64,000 nt of DNA, taken from the NCBI GenBank assembly GCA_009379845.1, contig WHSZ01000012.1, positions 45,784 to 109,783 of the forward strand. The letters are read 5' to 3'. Numbering within the stretch: the stretch's first letter is position 1; every line of letters begins with the position of its first letter. This stretch comes from Pseudonocardiaceae bacterium (GTDB taxonomy: Bacteria; Actinomycetota; Actinomycetes; Mycobacteriales; Pseudonocardiaceae). The notes beneath the pieces are model-generated. The model was not told the DNA's origin, ran no database searches, and was given only the letters and a program-made list of their open reading frames with translations. The position numbers and the translations under genes are program-made. Below, piece after piece: positions 8,720 through 17,970 of the stretch.

Positions 8720-8815
8720 GCCTTCGATGCTAGAACCGTGTCGCGGCCGGTGGATCCGGGAAAAACCCGGAGAATCCCCGAACTCCTCGCGACGCCGAGC
8801 GACGCGCCGGTCGCG

Positions 8816-9610
8816 TCAGGAGGAATCCTCGGTGTGCTCCCGGATCCAGTCGTGCAGCACGTCGATGCGGGCGGTGGTTTCCTCCTGATCGTGCGGGCAG
8901 TCCGGGCCGCCGATCTCGGTAGCGGCCAGCTGGAACGATCCGTCGGCCGCTTCATGGAAGAACGGCGCTCCGGAGTCGTAGGGACACGCGCTGACGGTCG
9001 GCTCCGGCCGGTATCCCGTGACGTACACGTTGTGCGCGTCGACGCGCGCGACGGTGAACTGGCCGGTCTGCATCCGGTCGGGTCGATGACTGAGATCGGC
9101 GGTGCTGTCCGCCGAACCCCAGCCGACCAGGCGGACGATGTCGCCCTTGGCAGGTTGCTCGGTGCTGATCTCGAGCGGCTGGATGCCCTCGACCGGGGCC
9201 GCGAGCTTGCCGATCGCGACGTCGGCCTGCTCGCTCTGCACCACCTCGGTCACGTCCACCCGCACCCCGTCGGTTCCGGAGAGCGTTGCCTGCCCGACCG
9301 TCGCGGTGACCTGGTAGCGCGGCGGGCCGCTGACCCGGTTGCCGGCGCCGTCGTGGAAGCAGTGTCCCGCGCTGATCACCCACTGCCGTGCGATCAGCGC
9401 CGCCGAGCACGCGCTGGCGTAGGTGCTGCCGTCCGGCCGGGTGATCTCGGGCATCGACAGCGAGGTGGAGAAGGTGTAGGCGCCGTCCGGCACGTCGTCG
9501 CCGTTGGCGATCGCCTGTGCGGGAGCGGCTTGCACGACCGCTATCGCGGTGAGCCCGGCCAGCACGCTCCCGAGTCGGATCAGCCGCGCGGCGCGTAATG
9601 TGCGAATCAC
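8816..9610 (-). CDS. Secreted trypsin-like serine protease (S1 family)
   Basis: A 264-residue exported endopeptidase. Signal peptide residues 1-33 (cut after AQA), followed directly by a trypsin-like fold. The catalytic triad is visible: His83 in SAGHC, Asp130 in ADVAIG, and Ser213 in a YDSGAP version of the usual GDSGGP. Three to four cysteines could form disulfides. I chose GTG 9610 over the longer frame because GGGGGC precedes it and because it places the signal peptide at the N-terminus (MIRTLRAARL). The last Gly of GDSGG is Ala, which narrows the oxyanion region but keeps the Ser. It has no propeptide of the alpha-lytic type. Specificity cannot be assigned. Confidence 0.9.
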   Translation of the reverse strand: MIRTLRAARLIRLGSVLAGLTAIAVVQAAPAQAIANGDDVPDGAYTFSTSLSMPEITRPDGSTYASACSAALIARQWVISAGHCFHDGAGNRVSGPPRYQVTATVGQATLSGTDGVRVDVTEVVQSEQADVAIGKLAAPVEGIQPLEISTEQPAKGDIVRLVGWGSADSTADLSHRPDRMQTGQFTVARVDAHNVYVTGYRPEPTVSACPYDSGAPFFHEAADGSFQLAATEIGGPDCPHDQEETTARIDVLHDWIREHTEDSS

Positions 9611-9740
9611 CGTTGCCCCCAGTGCTCGTTTCGTGTCGCGTCGGTACCTTACTGAGTCGCGGCGGCCGCCGGTACCCGCTTTCGGCGTCACCGCGAGAAC
9701 CCCTTGACTTCAAGTAATGCCGAGGTTCTAGGTTGCCGGT

Positions 9741-10166
9741 ATGACCTTCACCGACGCGGAACGCGCGTACCTCACCAGCCAGCACATCGGGCGGTTGGCC
9801 ACTGTCGGCCCGGACGGCATGCCGCAGGTGCGGCCGGTTGGCTTCCGGTTCGACCCGGAACGCGGCACGATCGACATCGGCGGGCCGCGCCTGAGCTCGA
9901 GCCAGAAGTGGCGCAACCTGCTGGCTGATCCGCGGGCGGCCCTCGTGGTGGACGACATGACCCCGAAGGACGAGCCGGGCGCCGTAAAACCGGGCTGGGG
10001 GCGTGGCGTGGAGATCCGCGGCCCTGCCGAGCTGCTGACCGACCACGAACCACCGCACGGGCACGGCTTCTTCAGCAACGAGGTGATCCGGATCCACCCG
10101 CAGCGAGTGATCAGCTGGCACATCGACGCCGCCCGCCCAGACGTCCAGGGCCGCAACGTCGCCTGA
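9741..10166 (+). CDS. PPOX-class F420-dependent oxidoreductase
   Basis: A 141-residue split-barrel flavin/deazaflavin enzyme. The N-terminal motif RLATVGPDGMPQVRPVGFRFD and the central SSSQKWRNLLADPRAALVVDD are typical of F420H2-dependent PPOX proteins in actinobacteria rather than FMN-dependent PNPOx. Such enzymes reduce or bind small quinone, nitro or bilin-like substrates in the cytosol. The gene is alone, with a putative promoter in the 130-base gap it shares with the divergent protease gene. Substrate unknown. Confidence 0.85.
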   Translation: MTFTDAERAYLTSQHIGRLATVGPDGMPQVRPVGFRFDPERGTIDIGGPRLSSSQKWRNLLADPRAALVVDDMTPKDEPGAVKPGWGRGVEIRGPAELLTDHEPPHGHGFFSNEVIRIHPQRVISWHIDAARPDVQGRNVA

Positions 10167-10169
10167 ACA

Positions 10170-10835
10170 TCACGGGGCGTCTTCGTCCAGCCCATGCTCG
10201 ATGGCGTAGCGCACCAGCTCGATGCGGTTGTGCAGCTGGAGTTTGCGCAACGTCGACTGCACGTGGTTCTCCACGGTGCGGTGCGAGATCTGCAGCCGGC
10301 CGGCGATCTGTTTCGCGGTCAGACCCTTCGCAACCAGCCGCAGCACGTCGGTCTCCCGCTCACTCAGCTCCGGCGTCGCGACACCCGGATCCGGCGAGGC
10401 CGCCATCCGCCGGTACTCGCCGAGCACCAGGCCGGCAAGGCCCGCGGTGAACACCGGATCCCCCTCCGCGGTCCGCCGCACCGCGTCCACCAGCTCCTCC
10501 GCGGACGCGGATTTCACCAGGTACCCGGACGCCCCGGCCTTCACCGCCTCCAGCACGTCCGCGTGCTCCCCGCTCGCGGAGAGCACCAGCACCCGGGTGT
10601 CCGGCAGCTTCGCCACGGTCGACCGGATCGCGTCCACCCCCGAGCTGTCCCCCAGGTTCAGGTCCATCAGCACCACGTCCGGCCGGACGGTGCCCGCGAT
10701 GCGCACCGCCGCCGCGGCGTCCCCTGCCGTCGCGCGGACGTCGAACCCCCGCTCGGAGAGGTCCCGCGCCACGCCGTCACGCCATAACGGGTGGTCGTCG
10801 ACCACCATCACCGAGATCGGCGGGTCCGCCATCAT
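10170..10835 (-). CDS. macR: NarL/LuxR-type response regulator, MacR-like
   Basis: A 221-residue DNA-binding response regulator. Receiver domain at residues 5-125: acidic pair DD at 13-14, phosphoacceptor Asp58 in VVLMDLN, and the conserved Lys in GYLVKSAS. The C-terminal LuxR helix-turn-helix at about 158-215 (LSERETDVLRLVAKGLTAKQIA). ATG 10835 overlaps the TGA of the kinase gene (TGATG), so the two are translationally coupled. The kinase belongs to the MacS family, and the MacR/MacS pair of Streptomyces coelicolor affects morphogenesis and actinorhodin production. Here the operon lies just upstream of, and divergent from, the exported coat-like locus, but control of it is speculation. Confidence 0.88.
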   Translation of the reverse strand: MMADPPISVMVVDDHPLWRDGVARDLSERGFDVRATAGDAAAAVRIAGTVRPDVVLMDLNLGDSSGVDAIRSTVAKLPDTRVLVLSASGEHADVLEAVKAGASGYLVKSASAEELVDAVRRTAEGDPVFTAGLAGLVLGEYRRMAASPDPGVATPELSERETDVLRLVAKGLTAKQIAGRLQISHRTVENHVQSTLRKLQLHNRIELVRYAIEHGLDEDAP

Positions 10836-11998
10836 CACGCACCTTCCGCACCGTCGCGCCCCGCGGCGCGGGGCAGCCGGATCTCCCACTCGGTCCCGGC
10901 GTCCGGAGCCGTTTCCAGGTTGATCGTGCCACCAAGTTCGGTGATCCGGCCGCGCATCGACTTCGCGATACCCATCCGACCTTCCTCGGCCGCGGAGGTG
11001 ATCCGCCCGTCCGGGATGCCGGGGCCGTCGTCCCGCACACTGATTACCACCGCATCCGGCAGTTCCTCGAGCAACACCCAGGCGGACGCCATCGGACCCG
11101 CGTGCTTGTCCACGTTGGACAGTGCTTCGCCGACCACGGACAGCAGCTCGGACACGATCTCCTCCGGCAACAGCACGCTCTGCGCGGGCACCGAAACCTG
11201 TACCCGGGACGTGCCGAGCATCTGCAACCGCCCGCCGAGATCCGCCTCGCCGTTCGCGGTGGATTCCTGCGGGCCGGACGAGACCAGGGTGCGCAGCGCG
11301 ATCTCCTGCTCACCGGCTAGCCGTGCCAGCTCGGCGGCCTCGCCACCGAGCTCGCTGCCTCGGCGGCGGACCCTGGCCAGCACCTGCAGCACGCTGTCGT
11401 GGATGGACCGGGCCAGCCGTTCCCGCTCGGCGAGCGCGGCTTCGGTGCGCATCGCCCTGCGCAGCTGCGCGGCGGTGGCGCGCGCCTGTGTGGAAGCCAT
11501 CCCGATGATCAACCCGGCGCCGACTAGCAGCACCGCGTCCCGCGTCACGTCCACGTTCACCACGCCGCGGGCCAGCGCCGTGCACACCGCGACAAGGAAA
11601 CCCGCCGCCATCCCGTACGGCCAGCCGCGCAGCACCGCCATCGCCACCGGCGCCACGCTCGCCCACACCGTGGTGATCAGCGGTACGTCGATGTACTGGC
11701 CCGGCGCGAGGATCAACGGCGAGGTCATCAACAACGCGCAGGTCAGCAGCACGTCCGTGTAGACAATCCACGGCCGGCGGCGCTCCCGCAGGTAGGCAGG
11801 CACGGTGAACGCAGTCCAGCAGGCCATCACGCCGAGCACCACCCAGCCGAGCAACGGCCGCTGGTAGCCGTGCTGATGCACCAGCACGGCCGCGATCGCG
11901 AACCCGAACGTGACCAGCCTGAGCACCACCGTGCCGACCCACAGCGGTGTCGCCGGGTCGCGCCGCAGGATCTGCGTGTCGGGCGACGACCCGGTCAT
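10835..11998 (-). CDS. macS: MacS family sensor histidine kinase
   Basis: A 387-residue membrane kinase. The N-terminal five to six TM segments span residues ~20-170 (a DUF5931-type sensor without a large external loop). A HisKA_3 dimerisation helix carries His200 in ARSIHDSVLQ, and a C-terminal HATPase with DDGPGIPDGR (G1) and a second GMGIA-like box in GRMGIAKSM. The pair of coupled overlaps (4 bases with the upstream AI-2E gene, 1 base with the regulator gene downstream) defines a three-gene operon. Because the sensor is almost fully buried in the membrane, it likely senses membrane or envelope state. Assignment to MacS from domain order and DSVLQVL motif. Confidence 0.87.
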   Translation of the reverse strand: MTGSSPDTQILRRDPATPLWVGTVVLRLVTFGFAIAAVLVHQHGYQRPLLGWVVLGVMACWTAFTVPAYLRERRRPWIVYTDVLLTCALLMTSPLILAPGQYIDVPLITTVWASVAPVAMAVLRGWPYGMAAGFLVAVCTALARGVVNVDVTRDAVLLVGAGLIIGMASTQARATAAQLRRAMRTEAALAERERLARSIHDSVLQVLARVRRRGSELGGEAAELARLAGEQEIALRTLVSSGPQESTANGEADLGGRLQMLGTSRVQVSVPAQSVLLPEEIVSELLSVVGEALSNVDKHAGPMASAWVLLEELPDAVVISVRDDGPGIPDGRITSAAEEGRMGIAKSMRGRITELGGTINLETAPDAGTEWEIRLPRAAGRDGAEGA

Positions 11999-13206
11999 CG
12001 CGATTCGGCGTCGTCCGGCTGCTCCCCGCCGTTCGGCTCCCCATCACCCTGTTCCCCCGACCCGGCTGGTCGCGCTTCCGAGGGGCTCAGCGGATCCGCC
12101 TCCTGGCTGGTCGCGTTCTCGGACACCTCATCGTGCAGCAGCGAGCGCACCCCGGCGTTGACGACCGCCAGCAGTGGTACGGACAGCAGCGCCCCCGCGA
12201 TGCCCGCTGCCACCAGGCCCACCGTGATCGCCAGCACCACCGCGAGCGGATGCAGGTTCACCGCGCGGCCGAGCAGCAGCGGCTGCAGCACGTTGCTCTC
12301 CAGCTGCTGCACGCCGATCACGATGGCAAGCACCACGAGCGCGGCGACGAACCCGTTGCTCACCAGCGCGACGAGCACGGCGACAGCGCCAGCCACGATC
12401 GCACCGATGATCGGCACGAACGCGGCGAGGAACGTGAAGGTGGCAAGCGGTATGACCAGCGGAACCCCGACCGCCCACAACCCGATGCCGATGCCGATCG
12501 CGTCCACGACCGCCACCGCGGCCGTGGCCCGCACGTACTGCACGAGTGAAGCGAACCCGCGGCGCCCCGCGAGGTCGACCCGGCCGCGCACGTGTGCGGG
12601 CACCCCGCGAACCACGAACGTCCAGATCGCCTCGCCACCGGATAGGAAGAAGATCAAGATGAACAGTACGAGCAGGAAGGCGGTGATGCCCTCGCCGATT
12701 CCGGCCGCGGTGTTCAGCGCACCCGAGGTGATCTCTGCCTGGTTCTCCTGCAGCGTGGACACCGCGTTGTCCAGTGCTTCGGTGATCTGTTCCTGCCGCA
12801 GCCCGACCGGCCCTTCGACCAGCCAATCACGGATCTGGTCGAGGCTCTGCCCGATCTGCTCCTGCAGCGCGGGCAAGCCGCGGGTGAACTCGGCGATGAC
12901 GAAGGTCAGCACCGCACCCAGCACTGCGAGCCCGCCGACCAGCACCACCGCGGTCGCCAGTCCGCGGGGCACCCTGCGGCGGGACAGCTGCCCGACAGCC
13001 GGTGCCATCAGCGCCGCGAGCAGCAGCGCTATCGCCACCGGGATCACCACCACGGAGAAGTAGCCGAGCAGCCACAGCAGGCCGTACAGGGCGGCACCAA
13101 CTACCAGCAGTCGCCACGACCATGCCGCGCTGACCCGCAGTCCTTTCGGGACAGATTTCCGCATGTCGTCATCGACGTTCGAGAGATGCGATTCCTGGGT
13201 AGCCAC
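11995..13206 (-). CDS. AI-2E family (PerM-like) membrane protein
   Basis: A 403-residue polytopic membrane protein with the seven-to-eight TM layout of the PerM/AI-2E exporter family. Paired N-terminal TMs (residues ~30-75) come first, then a long amphipathic soluble region (about 110-180), and then a C-terminal TM cluster with the family motif VFVPIIGAIVAG (here AAFVPIIGAIVAG) and LESNVLQPLLLGRAVNLHPLAVV. An acidic, Ser/Glu/Pro-rich cytoplasmic tail follows (~355-403). Family members act in transport of signalling molecules or Na+/H+ exchange; the substrate here is open. It is first in the operon with macS/macR. GTG 13206 has no strong ribosome site; ATG 13164 is an alternative start. Confidence 0.87.
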   Translation of the reverse strand: MATQESHLSNVDDDMRKSVPKGLRVSAAWSWRLLVVGAALYGLLWLLGYFSVVVIPVAIALLLAALMAPAVGQLSRRRVPRGLATAVVLVGGLAVLGAVLTFVIAEFTRGLPALQEQIGQSLDQIRDWLVEGPVGLRQEQITEALDNAVSTLQENQAEITSGALNTAAGIGEGITAFLLVLFILIFFLSGGEAIWTFVVRGVPAHVRGRVDLAGRRGFASLVQYVRATAAVAVVDAIGIGIGLWAVGVPLVIPLATFTFLAAFVPIIGAIVAGAVAVLVALVSNGFVAALVVLAIVIGVQQLESNVLQPLLLGRAVNLHPLAVVLAITVGLVAAGIAGALLSVPLLAVVNAGVRSLLHDEVSENATSQEADPLSPSEARPAGSGEQGDGEPNGGEQPDDAESR

Positions 13207-13432
13207 GGCGCCAAACTATCGGCTCGTACCGTCAGCGTTGCGCCGAGCCCGGTCTCGCCACGCGATCTGTGGCAACCCACCGTGTCACACGATTGGGCAG
13301 TCCGGGGGCGTCGCTGCTGCATCCGGGTGTCGGACTCTGCCAACCTCGACTCACCAAGCGCGAAGAGTGCGTGCCCCGACACCACACGTACATCAGCGCA
13401 CGGCCCCGAATGACGAGTAGGCGACAGCGACA

Positions 13433-14377
13433 GTGACGAGAACACCGAGAACGGCGGCGCGGCGTACGGTGCGCTTCTGCGCGCGGGTACTCGTCGTGCT
13501 CGGTGGCGCCATCGTGACCACCGTGATCGCCTGGCTGCTCGCCGGCAACGCTTCCGCGGACACCGAGAACACCCCGGACCGCCCGGCCGTCGACCTGCCG
13601 GGCGGTGAGGTGGTCGGCCAGCTCGACAAGGCCGCCAAGGATGCGGCCGGCAAGTTCGGCCACCCGCTGGCAGGCGACGTCGGCCGCCCACTGGCTGGCG
13701 AGCTCGAACACACCGCCAAACAGCTGACCGACGAATCGGAACCGGGCGCGCAGCACGTACCGAACCTGTCGAAACCGGTGGCCGAATCCGTCGGCAAAGG
13801 TGGCAAAGATGTGATGCCCAGCGCCGAGGAGCACGTGGACGCCGGCTCGCTTCGGGATCGGCTGCGGGAAGGCGCGGGCGTGGTCCGGGACCTGCTCGGC
13901 GCCCCGCTGCAAGGCGTGCACCAGCTCGGCGGCGGCATGCCGACCCCGTTTGACTTCGTTGACGGCACGGTCGGCGACGGTTTCACCGCCCTGGCACCGC
14001 CTCCCCGGCCCGCCGACCCCGGCCCGCCGGCGCGGTCCCCTGGACCGCCCGAGCCGCACGTCGGTGACCAGGCGGTGCACGCGCCGGCCACGACACGACT
14101 CGCCTCGGGCGAAGCCCCGGATGCGGCGGCACCCGATGCCACCGACGTTCCCTCAGACACGTCGGACACCCCTGACTCGCGACCACACTGGAAGCCGACC
14201 GGGCTGCCGCTGCAGCACGGGAACACCGGCACCACGTTGCACCAGCTGGACATGCAGTTCGGCTGCCTCCCGTTCGGCGCGGCCTGCCCGCGAAACGCGG
14301 GCACCGCGAAGCTCCCGAACCACGCGCGGCAGTACCCGGACACGGCTGCCTCGCGCCCGGGCGATTCGCCCGACTGA
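13433..14377 (+). CDS. Exported Pro/Ala-rich protein A1 of the coat-like locus
   Basis: A 314-residue protein not matched to a known domain. A basic N-terminus (RTPRTAARRTVRFCAR) and one hydrophobic segment at about residues 17-38 with a possible cleavage after NASA mark it as exported. The mature chain has an amphipathic Ala/Lys region (residues ~50-130), a hydrophobic patch (DLLGAPLQGVHQLGGGM) and a Pro-rich, disordered C-terminus with two Cys (GCLPFGAACPR). The product of 19513-20538 has the same N-terminal layout (CARxLVVxGGAI) and tail style, and each gene sits directly upstream of a large repeat protein. I take them as duplicated partners. GTG 13433 is the most upstream sensible start; its ribosome site is weak. 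Function unknown. Confidence 0.72.
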   Translation: MTRTPRTAARRTVRFCARVLVVLGGAIVTTVIAWLLAGNASADTENTPDRPAVDLPGGEVVGQLDKAAKDAAGKFGHPLAGDVGRPLAGELEHTAKQLTDESEPGAQHVPNLSKPVAESVGKGGKDVMPSAEEHVDAGSLRDRLREGAGVVRDLLGAPLQGVHQLGGGMPTPFDFVDGTVGDGFTALAPPPRPADPGPPARSPGPPEPHVGDQAVHAPATTRLASGEAPDAAAPDATDVPSDTSDTPDSRPHWKPTGLPLQHGNTGTTLHQLDMQFGCLPFGAACPRNAGTAKLPNHARQYPDTAASRPGDSPD

Positions 14378-14621
14378 CCGAGTTTCGCGCGGCGTCTGAC
14401 CGCCGAGCTCGCGTCCGCTTCATCGGTTCCGGCTCGGCACGGCTCGCCACCCCGCGCGATCAGCCGCCGGATTCGACGCCATCGAGTCCCGCGTTCCCTG
14501 CGAAATCACCGGCGCCAGCGACATCCGGAAACCAGTCGTCCGGCGCTGCGCGCCAGCCAGGGTCCCGTTCGGGATCCGTGTTCCACCCCCTGAAGAAATC
14601 AACGACAAGGAGTACCCCTCA

Positions 14622-17525
14622 ATGCGAACCTGGGCGAAGCGCGGACTTCAGACCGCGCTGGTCACGGGTGGTTTGTTGCTGCTGGGCACCGGTATCGCCT
14701 CGGCCGACGAGAACGTCGACCCGGATCGTCCGGCATCGCCGCTGGACGGTTCCATCCGCGTGCCGATCGACCTGCACGACAACGCCATCGGCACTCCCGG
14801 CGGTCAGATCGACATCCCGGACGTGAAGCACGAAGTGAAGATCGGCACCGACTCGCTGCCGAAACCGGAGCTGCCGACCGAGCAGCTCCCTACATCGGAG
14901 CTGCCAGCAGCCGACCTGCCGAAGCCGGAACTGCCAACACAGGAACTGCCGGACGCGCCGGCACCGAAGCAGCTGCCCGCCGCGCCACCGGCGCCACCGG
15001 CGCCCGCGGTGCCGGACGTGGCCGGCGACCCGGCGATGGGTAACCAGGTCATCGGGGACGCGGTCGTTCCGGTCGAGATCGCTGGGAACGCCCTCGCGCT
15101 CGGTGGCCCCGCCGAGGTGGAGAGCACCTCCAAGCACAGCGCCGCCGAGGAAGTACCGGTAACCACGGACGGCAGCGGGGGTTTCCTCGCCGGCAATGTG
15201 GCGGCGCTGCAGTGGGCGGCGCCGGTGCAGATCACCGGGAACGCGCTCGGCCTCGCGGGTGATGCCACGGCCACCACGTCGGGCAGCACGCACGGCGAGT
15301 CCACCGGTGACCTGGAGACCAGCGGTGGCGGTGGTTTCCTTGCCGGCAACATCCTCGCCGGCCAGGCGGCAACTCCGTTGCAGATCAGCGGGAACGCCGC
15401 GAACGCGTTCGGCAGCTCGATCGCCCGTTCCACCGACGAGATCAGCGCGGACGGGGGCGGCGCGCTGATCTCCGATGGCGAGGGCGGCGCCGGTTCCGGA
15501 AACGTCGCCGGCCTGCCGGTGGCGATGCCGTTCGAGTTCAACGGGCAGGCGCTCAGCGCGCTCGGCAACGCGGATTCGGAAACGCACACCACGGCTGAGG
15601 CCACCGGTGGCGGCAAGCGGCCCGCGAAGAACGACATCCCGTCGTACATCCACACCAGTGGCAAGGACGGGATTCTCGCCGGGACCGCGGCGGGTGGCGC
15701 GATTTCCAACCCGGCGACGGTCACCGGTCAGGCCGGCAGCCTGGCCGGCAACGCGTTCACCGTCGGCGACACCGGCAGCATGACCGAGGCCGGCGGGTTC
15801 CTGGACACCACAGGCGAGGGCGGCTTCGGCTCCGGCACGGTGCTGAACCCGAACTGGTCCATCCCGGCCGGGGTCATCAGCAATGCGCTGACCGGCGGCG
15901 GGAACGTGGAGAGCTCGCACGACAACTGGGTCGACTCGGTCGCCGGCGATGGCTCGTACACCACCGGTAACGGTGGCGTGGGCTCCGGCACCAACCTGTC
16001 CAACCCGGTTGCCTGGCCGGCGGACGTGTACGCGAACGCGGGCAGCGTGCTCGGAAACGCGAACGTCGACCCGCACAACGACGTGCACGCGCAGAGCGGT
16101 GGCTACAACGGCACCAGCGGTGACGCGTCGCTGGCCGGCGGGAATGCCGGGTCGGTGCCGATCGCCGGGAGCACCGAGGGCTTCGGCAACGCCGGCACCC
16201 TCGCAGGCAACGCCAGCACCGAGACCACCGAGACCAAGGTGTCCGAGGCCGGCGGCGACACGAACACCGACGACGACGCCGGGGTGCTCGCCGCCAACAT
16301 CGCCGAGGCGGCCGGTGGCGCGCCGATCCAGGCGTTCGCCCAGTCGGTTGGCGTGCTCGGCAGCAGCAAGGCGATGGTGGACAGCGATAGCGTCGCGGAA
16401 TCCGGCGGCAAGACCAACGCGGTCGGCGTCGGCGGGCTCGGTTCCGGAAACATCGCGAAGAGCCCCGTGTCGGTGCCGATCCAGGTGCTGGGCAACGGCG
16501 GGAGCGCATTCGGCAACGCGATCAGCGAAACGGCCGGCACCACCGACTCGATCGCCGGTGACGACGCGTCGGCTGACGGCACGTCCGGTGCGTTCTCCGG
16601 AAACATCTTCGCGCTTCCTGGTGCCGCAGCAGCGCACCTGATGGCGAATTCGGTGCCGGTTGCCGGCAGTGTGGACGGCACCGCGGACCACGCCGTGCAC
16701 ACCCAGTCGGGCGGCAGCAACACCGCGGCGGGCGACTCCGGCACGTTCGCTGGCAATATCGTCACCGGCGAGGGGTTGGGGCTCGGCGAGGGTAGCGCCA
16801 ACACCGTCGGTGCGCTCGGGAACAGCAACACCAGCAACACCAGCGCGCTGACCGGAATCTCCGGCGGGGACAACACCGCGTCCGGGATGGACTCCACGGT
16901 CAGCGGGAACGCGATCAGCGCGCCGGTCGGCGTGATCGCGGAGGCGGTGGCGAACATCGTCACGCTCGGCTCGAACACCAAGAACAGCACCGTGGGCGAC
17001 ACCCAGGGAACATCCGGTGGTTCGGTCGAGGCCGTCGGCAGCGGACCGTTCAGCGGCACCCCGGTGAACATGCCGGTTGGCGTGATCGGCGGGCTGTACG
17101 AGGTGCCGCTCGGCGTGCTGTCCAATTCGATCAACGAGGTGGACAAGACCACCGAACTCGAGGTCGGCGGGCAGCCTGCGCAGGTCGAGATGCCACTCGG
17201 CGGTGACCCGATGGGCGCGACCGAGCTGCCGAACCTGGCGAACGCGGCGGCCATGGCCAAGGCGCCGGCGCAGTCGCGTAGCGCGCATCTGCCCGACGCA
17301 ACCAATGTGGCGGAGCTGGACATGTTGTGGGACAGCAGCAATGGAGAGTTGCCGGAACTCCCGGTGCAGCAGCAGCTGCGGGCACCGGACGCCGGCAGGT
17401 TTACCGGTGAGCTGCCGACCGAGGAGCTGACGTCGCCGATTCATGCGGACATTCCTGCTCTGCAGGATCTGCAGGATGCGTCCGGTTTGAGCGACTGGTT
17501 CTTCGGGATGGCGAATAAAGCGTAG
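14622..17525 (+). CDS. Exported chaplin-like repeat protein B1 (about 14 cysteine-free repeats)
   Basis: A 967-residue secreted protein. Signal peptide 1-28 (cut GIASA-DE), then a conserved N-terminal segment (VDPDRPASPLDGS... DNAIGTPGGQ) and a Leu-Pro-rich linker (repeated ELPT/QLP, residues ~75-125). About 14 repeats follow, residues ~140-835, each 45-60 aa. Each repeat has the core xSGNxxxxPxxxPxQxxGNxxxxxGxxxA followed by a Ser/Thr/Gly/Asp-rich turn. The core resembles the chaplin strand pattern (SGNVVQVPVHVPVNVCGN) but lacks cysteine. The C-terminal ~120 residues are non-repetitive (LPNLANAAAMAKAP). No LPxTG or terminal membrane anchor. AAGGAG lies 9 bases before ATG 14622. A paralogue with matched repeat order is at 20772. 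It probably forms beta-rich, amyloid-like or hydrophobic surface material; that is inference. Confidence 0.8.
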   Translation: MRTWAKRGLQTALVTGGLLLLGTGIASADENVDPDRPASPLDGSIRVPIDLHDNAIGTPGGQIDIPDVKHEVKIGTDSLPKPELPTEQLPTSELPAADLPKPELPTQELPDAPAPKQLPAAPPAPPAPAVPDVAGDPAMGNQVIGDAVVPVEIAGNALALGGPAEVESTSKHSAAEEVPVTTDGSGGFLAGNVAALQWAAPVQITGNALGLAGDATATTSGSTHGESTGDLETSGGGGFLAGNILAGQAATPLQISGNAANAFGSSIARSTDEISADGGGALISDGEGGAGSGNVAGLPVAMPFEFNGQALSALGNADSETHTTAEATGGGKRPAKNDIPSYIHTSGKDGILAGTAAGGAISNPATVTGQAGSLAGNAFTVGDTGSMTEAGGFLDTTGEGGFGSGTVLNPNWSIPAGVISNALTGGGNVESSHDNWVDSVAGDGSYTTGNGGVGSGTNLSNPVAWPADVYANAGSVLGNANVDPHNDVHAQSGGYNGTSGDASLAGGNAGSVPIAGSTEGFGNAGTLAGNASTETTETKVSEAGGDTNTDDDAGVLAANIAEAAGGAPIQAFAQSVGVLGSSKAMVDSDSVAESGGKTNAVGVGGLGSGNIAKSPVSVPIQVLGNGGSAFGNAISETAGTTDSIAGDDASADGTSGAFSGNIFALPGAAAAHLMANSVPVAGSVDGTADHAVHTQSGGSNTAAGDSGTFAGNIVTGEGLGLGEGSANTVGALGNSNTSNTSALTGISGGDNTASGMDSTVSGNAISAPVGVIAEAVANIVTLGSNTKNSTVGDTQGTSGGSVEAVGSGPFSGTPVNMPVGVIGGLYEVPLGVLSNSINEVDKTTELEVGGQPAQVEMPLGGDPMGATELPNLANAAAMAKAPAQSRSAHLPDATNVAELDMLWDSSNGELPELPVQQQLRAPDAGRFTGELPTEELTSPIHADIPALQDLQDASGLSDWFFGMANKA

Positions 17526-17561
17526 CCGGACGGCTGATAACCGACCCGTGAGTACATTCTT

Positions 17562-17598
17562 GGATGGGCGCGGATCCGATCGCGTTCGGCGCCCATCC
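17562..17598 (+). terminator. Hairpin after chaplin-like gene B1
   Basis: GGATGGGCGC (17562-17571) pairs perfectly with GCGCCCATCC (17589-17598) around a 17-base loop, 36 bases after the B1 stop. There is no U-tract, which is common for actinobacterial terminators. Confidence 0.5.
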
Positions 17599-17886
17599 GG
17601 AGATATTCAACGGAATTATCAGCCGCCTATTCGGCTATTCTTTATGCCCTGTTTCAGGGGTGCTACGACGCCTTTTATCGGCGCCTTGACCTGGTCTGAT
17701 AGCTGGATCGGGTCGTCTGTCGCCAGTTTTCCTTTCAGTGTTTTCACGAGCAAAACGGTGCTCAAAAAGATGATCACACGATGGGGTTAACCGGCTTGGA
17801 AAACAAAGTTCCATCTGCCTATTGTGTAAAGTGCTCGGACAGGGTCCGGTCGCGGTTTCGGAGCTCCATTCTGGCGCCGCGTTGAG

Positions 17887-17916
17887 CCAAATCGATACCC
17901 CAAATCGATATATCGA
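17887..17916. promoter_or_regulatory. Direct repeat plus TCGATATATCGA palindrome upstream of C1
   Basis: Two copies of CCAAATCGATA, 13 bases apart start to start, with the second one overlapping the perfect palindrome TCGATATATCGA. The position 55-85 bases upstream of the ATG suggests a regulator-binding site; the regulator is unknown. Confidence 0.4.
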
Positions 17917-17970
17917 GCATCCGCGTAATCGGCAGGCGGATGAACGGCATTCAACGAGGAGAAAATCTCA

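Larger units (their letters stand above)
17526..17970. other. 445-base intergenic region upstream of small secreted gene C1
   Basis: The region is visibly richer in A/T than the flanking genes. It holds a 10-bp hairpin that could end the B1 transcript (17562-17571 pairing with 17589-17598). Further on is a direct repeat CCAAATCGATA (17887-17897 and 17900-17910) whose second copy runs into the 12-bp palindrome TCGATATATCGA (17905-17916). These sit 55-85 bases before the C1 start, a place suited to promoter or regulator contacts. No coding frame of quality was seen. Confidence 0.55.

Noticed and set aside
15042..17130. Regular ~160-bp periodicity that might suggest CRISPR or minisatellite
   Set aside because: The period is protein repeats with diverged DNA; there are no identical short direct repeats with unique spacers.
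14619..17444. Very long open frames antisense to the B1 repeat gene (and likewise to B2, 21735-23798)
   Set aside because: They arise from the biased codons of the Gly/Asn/Ala repeats on the plus strand. They lack ribosome sites, have Arg/His-rich shadow composition, and the plus-strand frames have signal peptides and ribosome sites.
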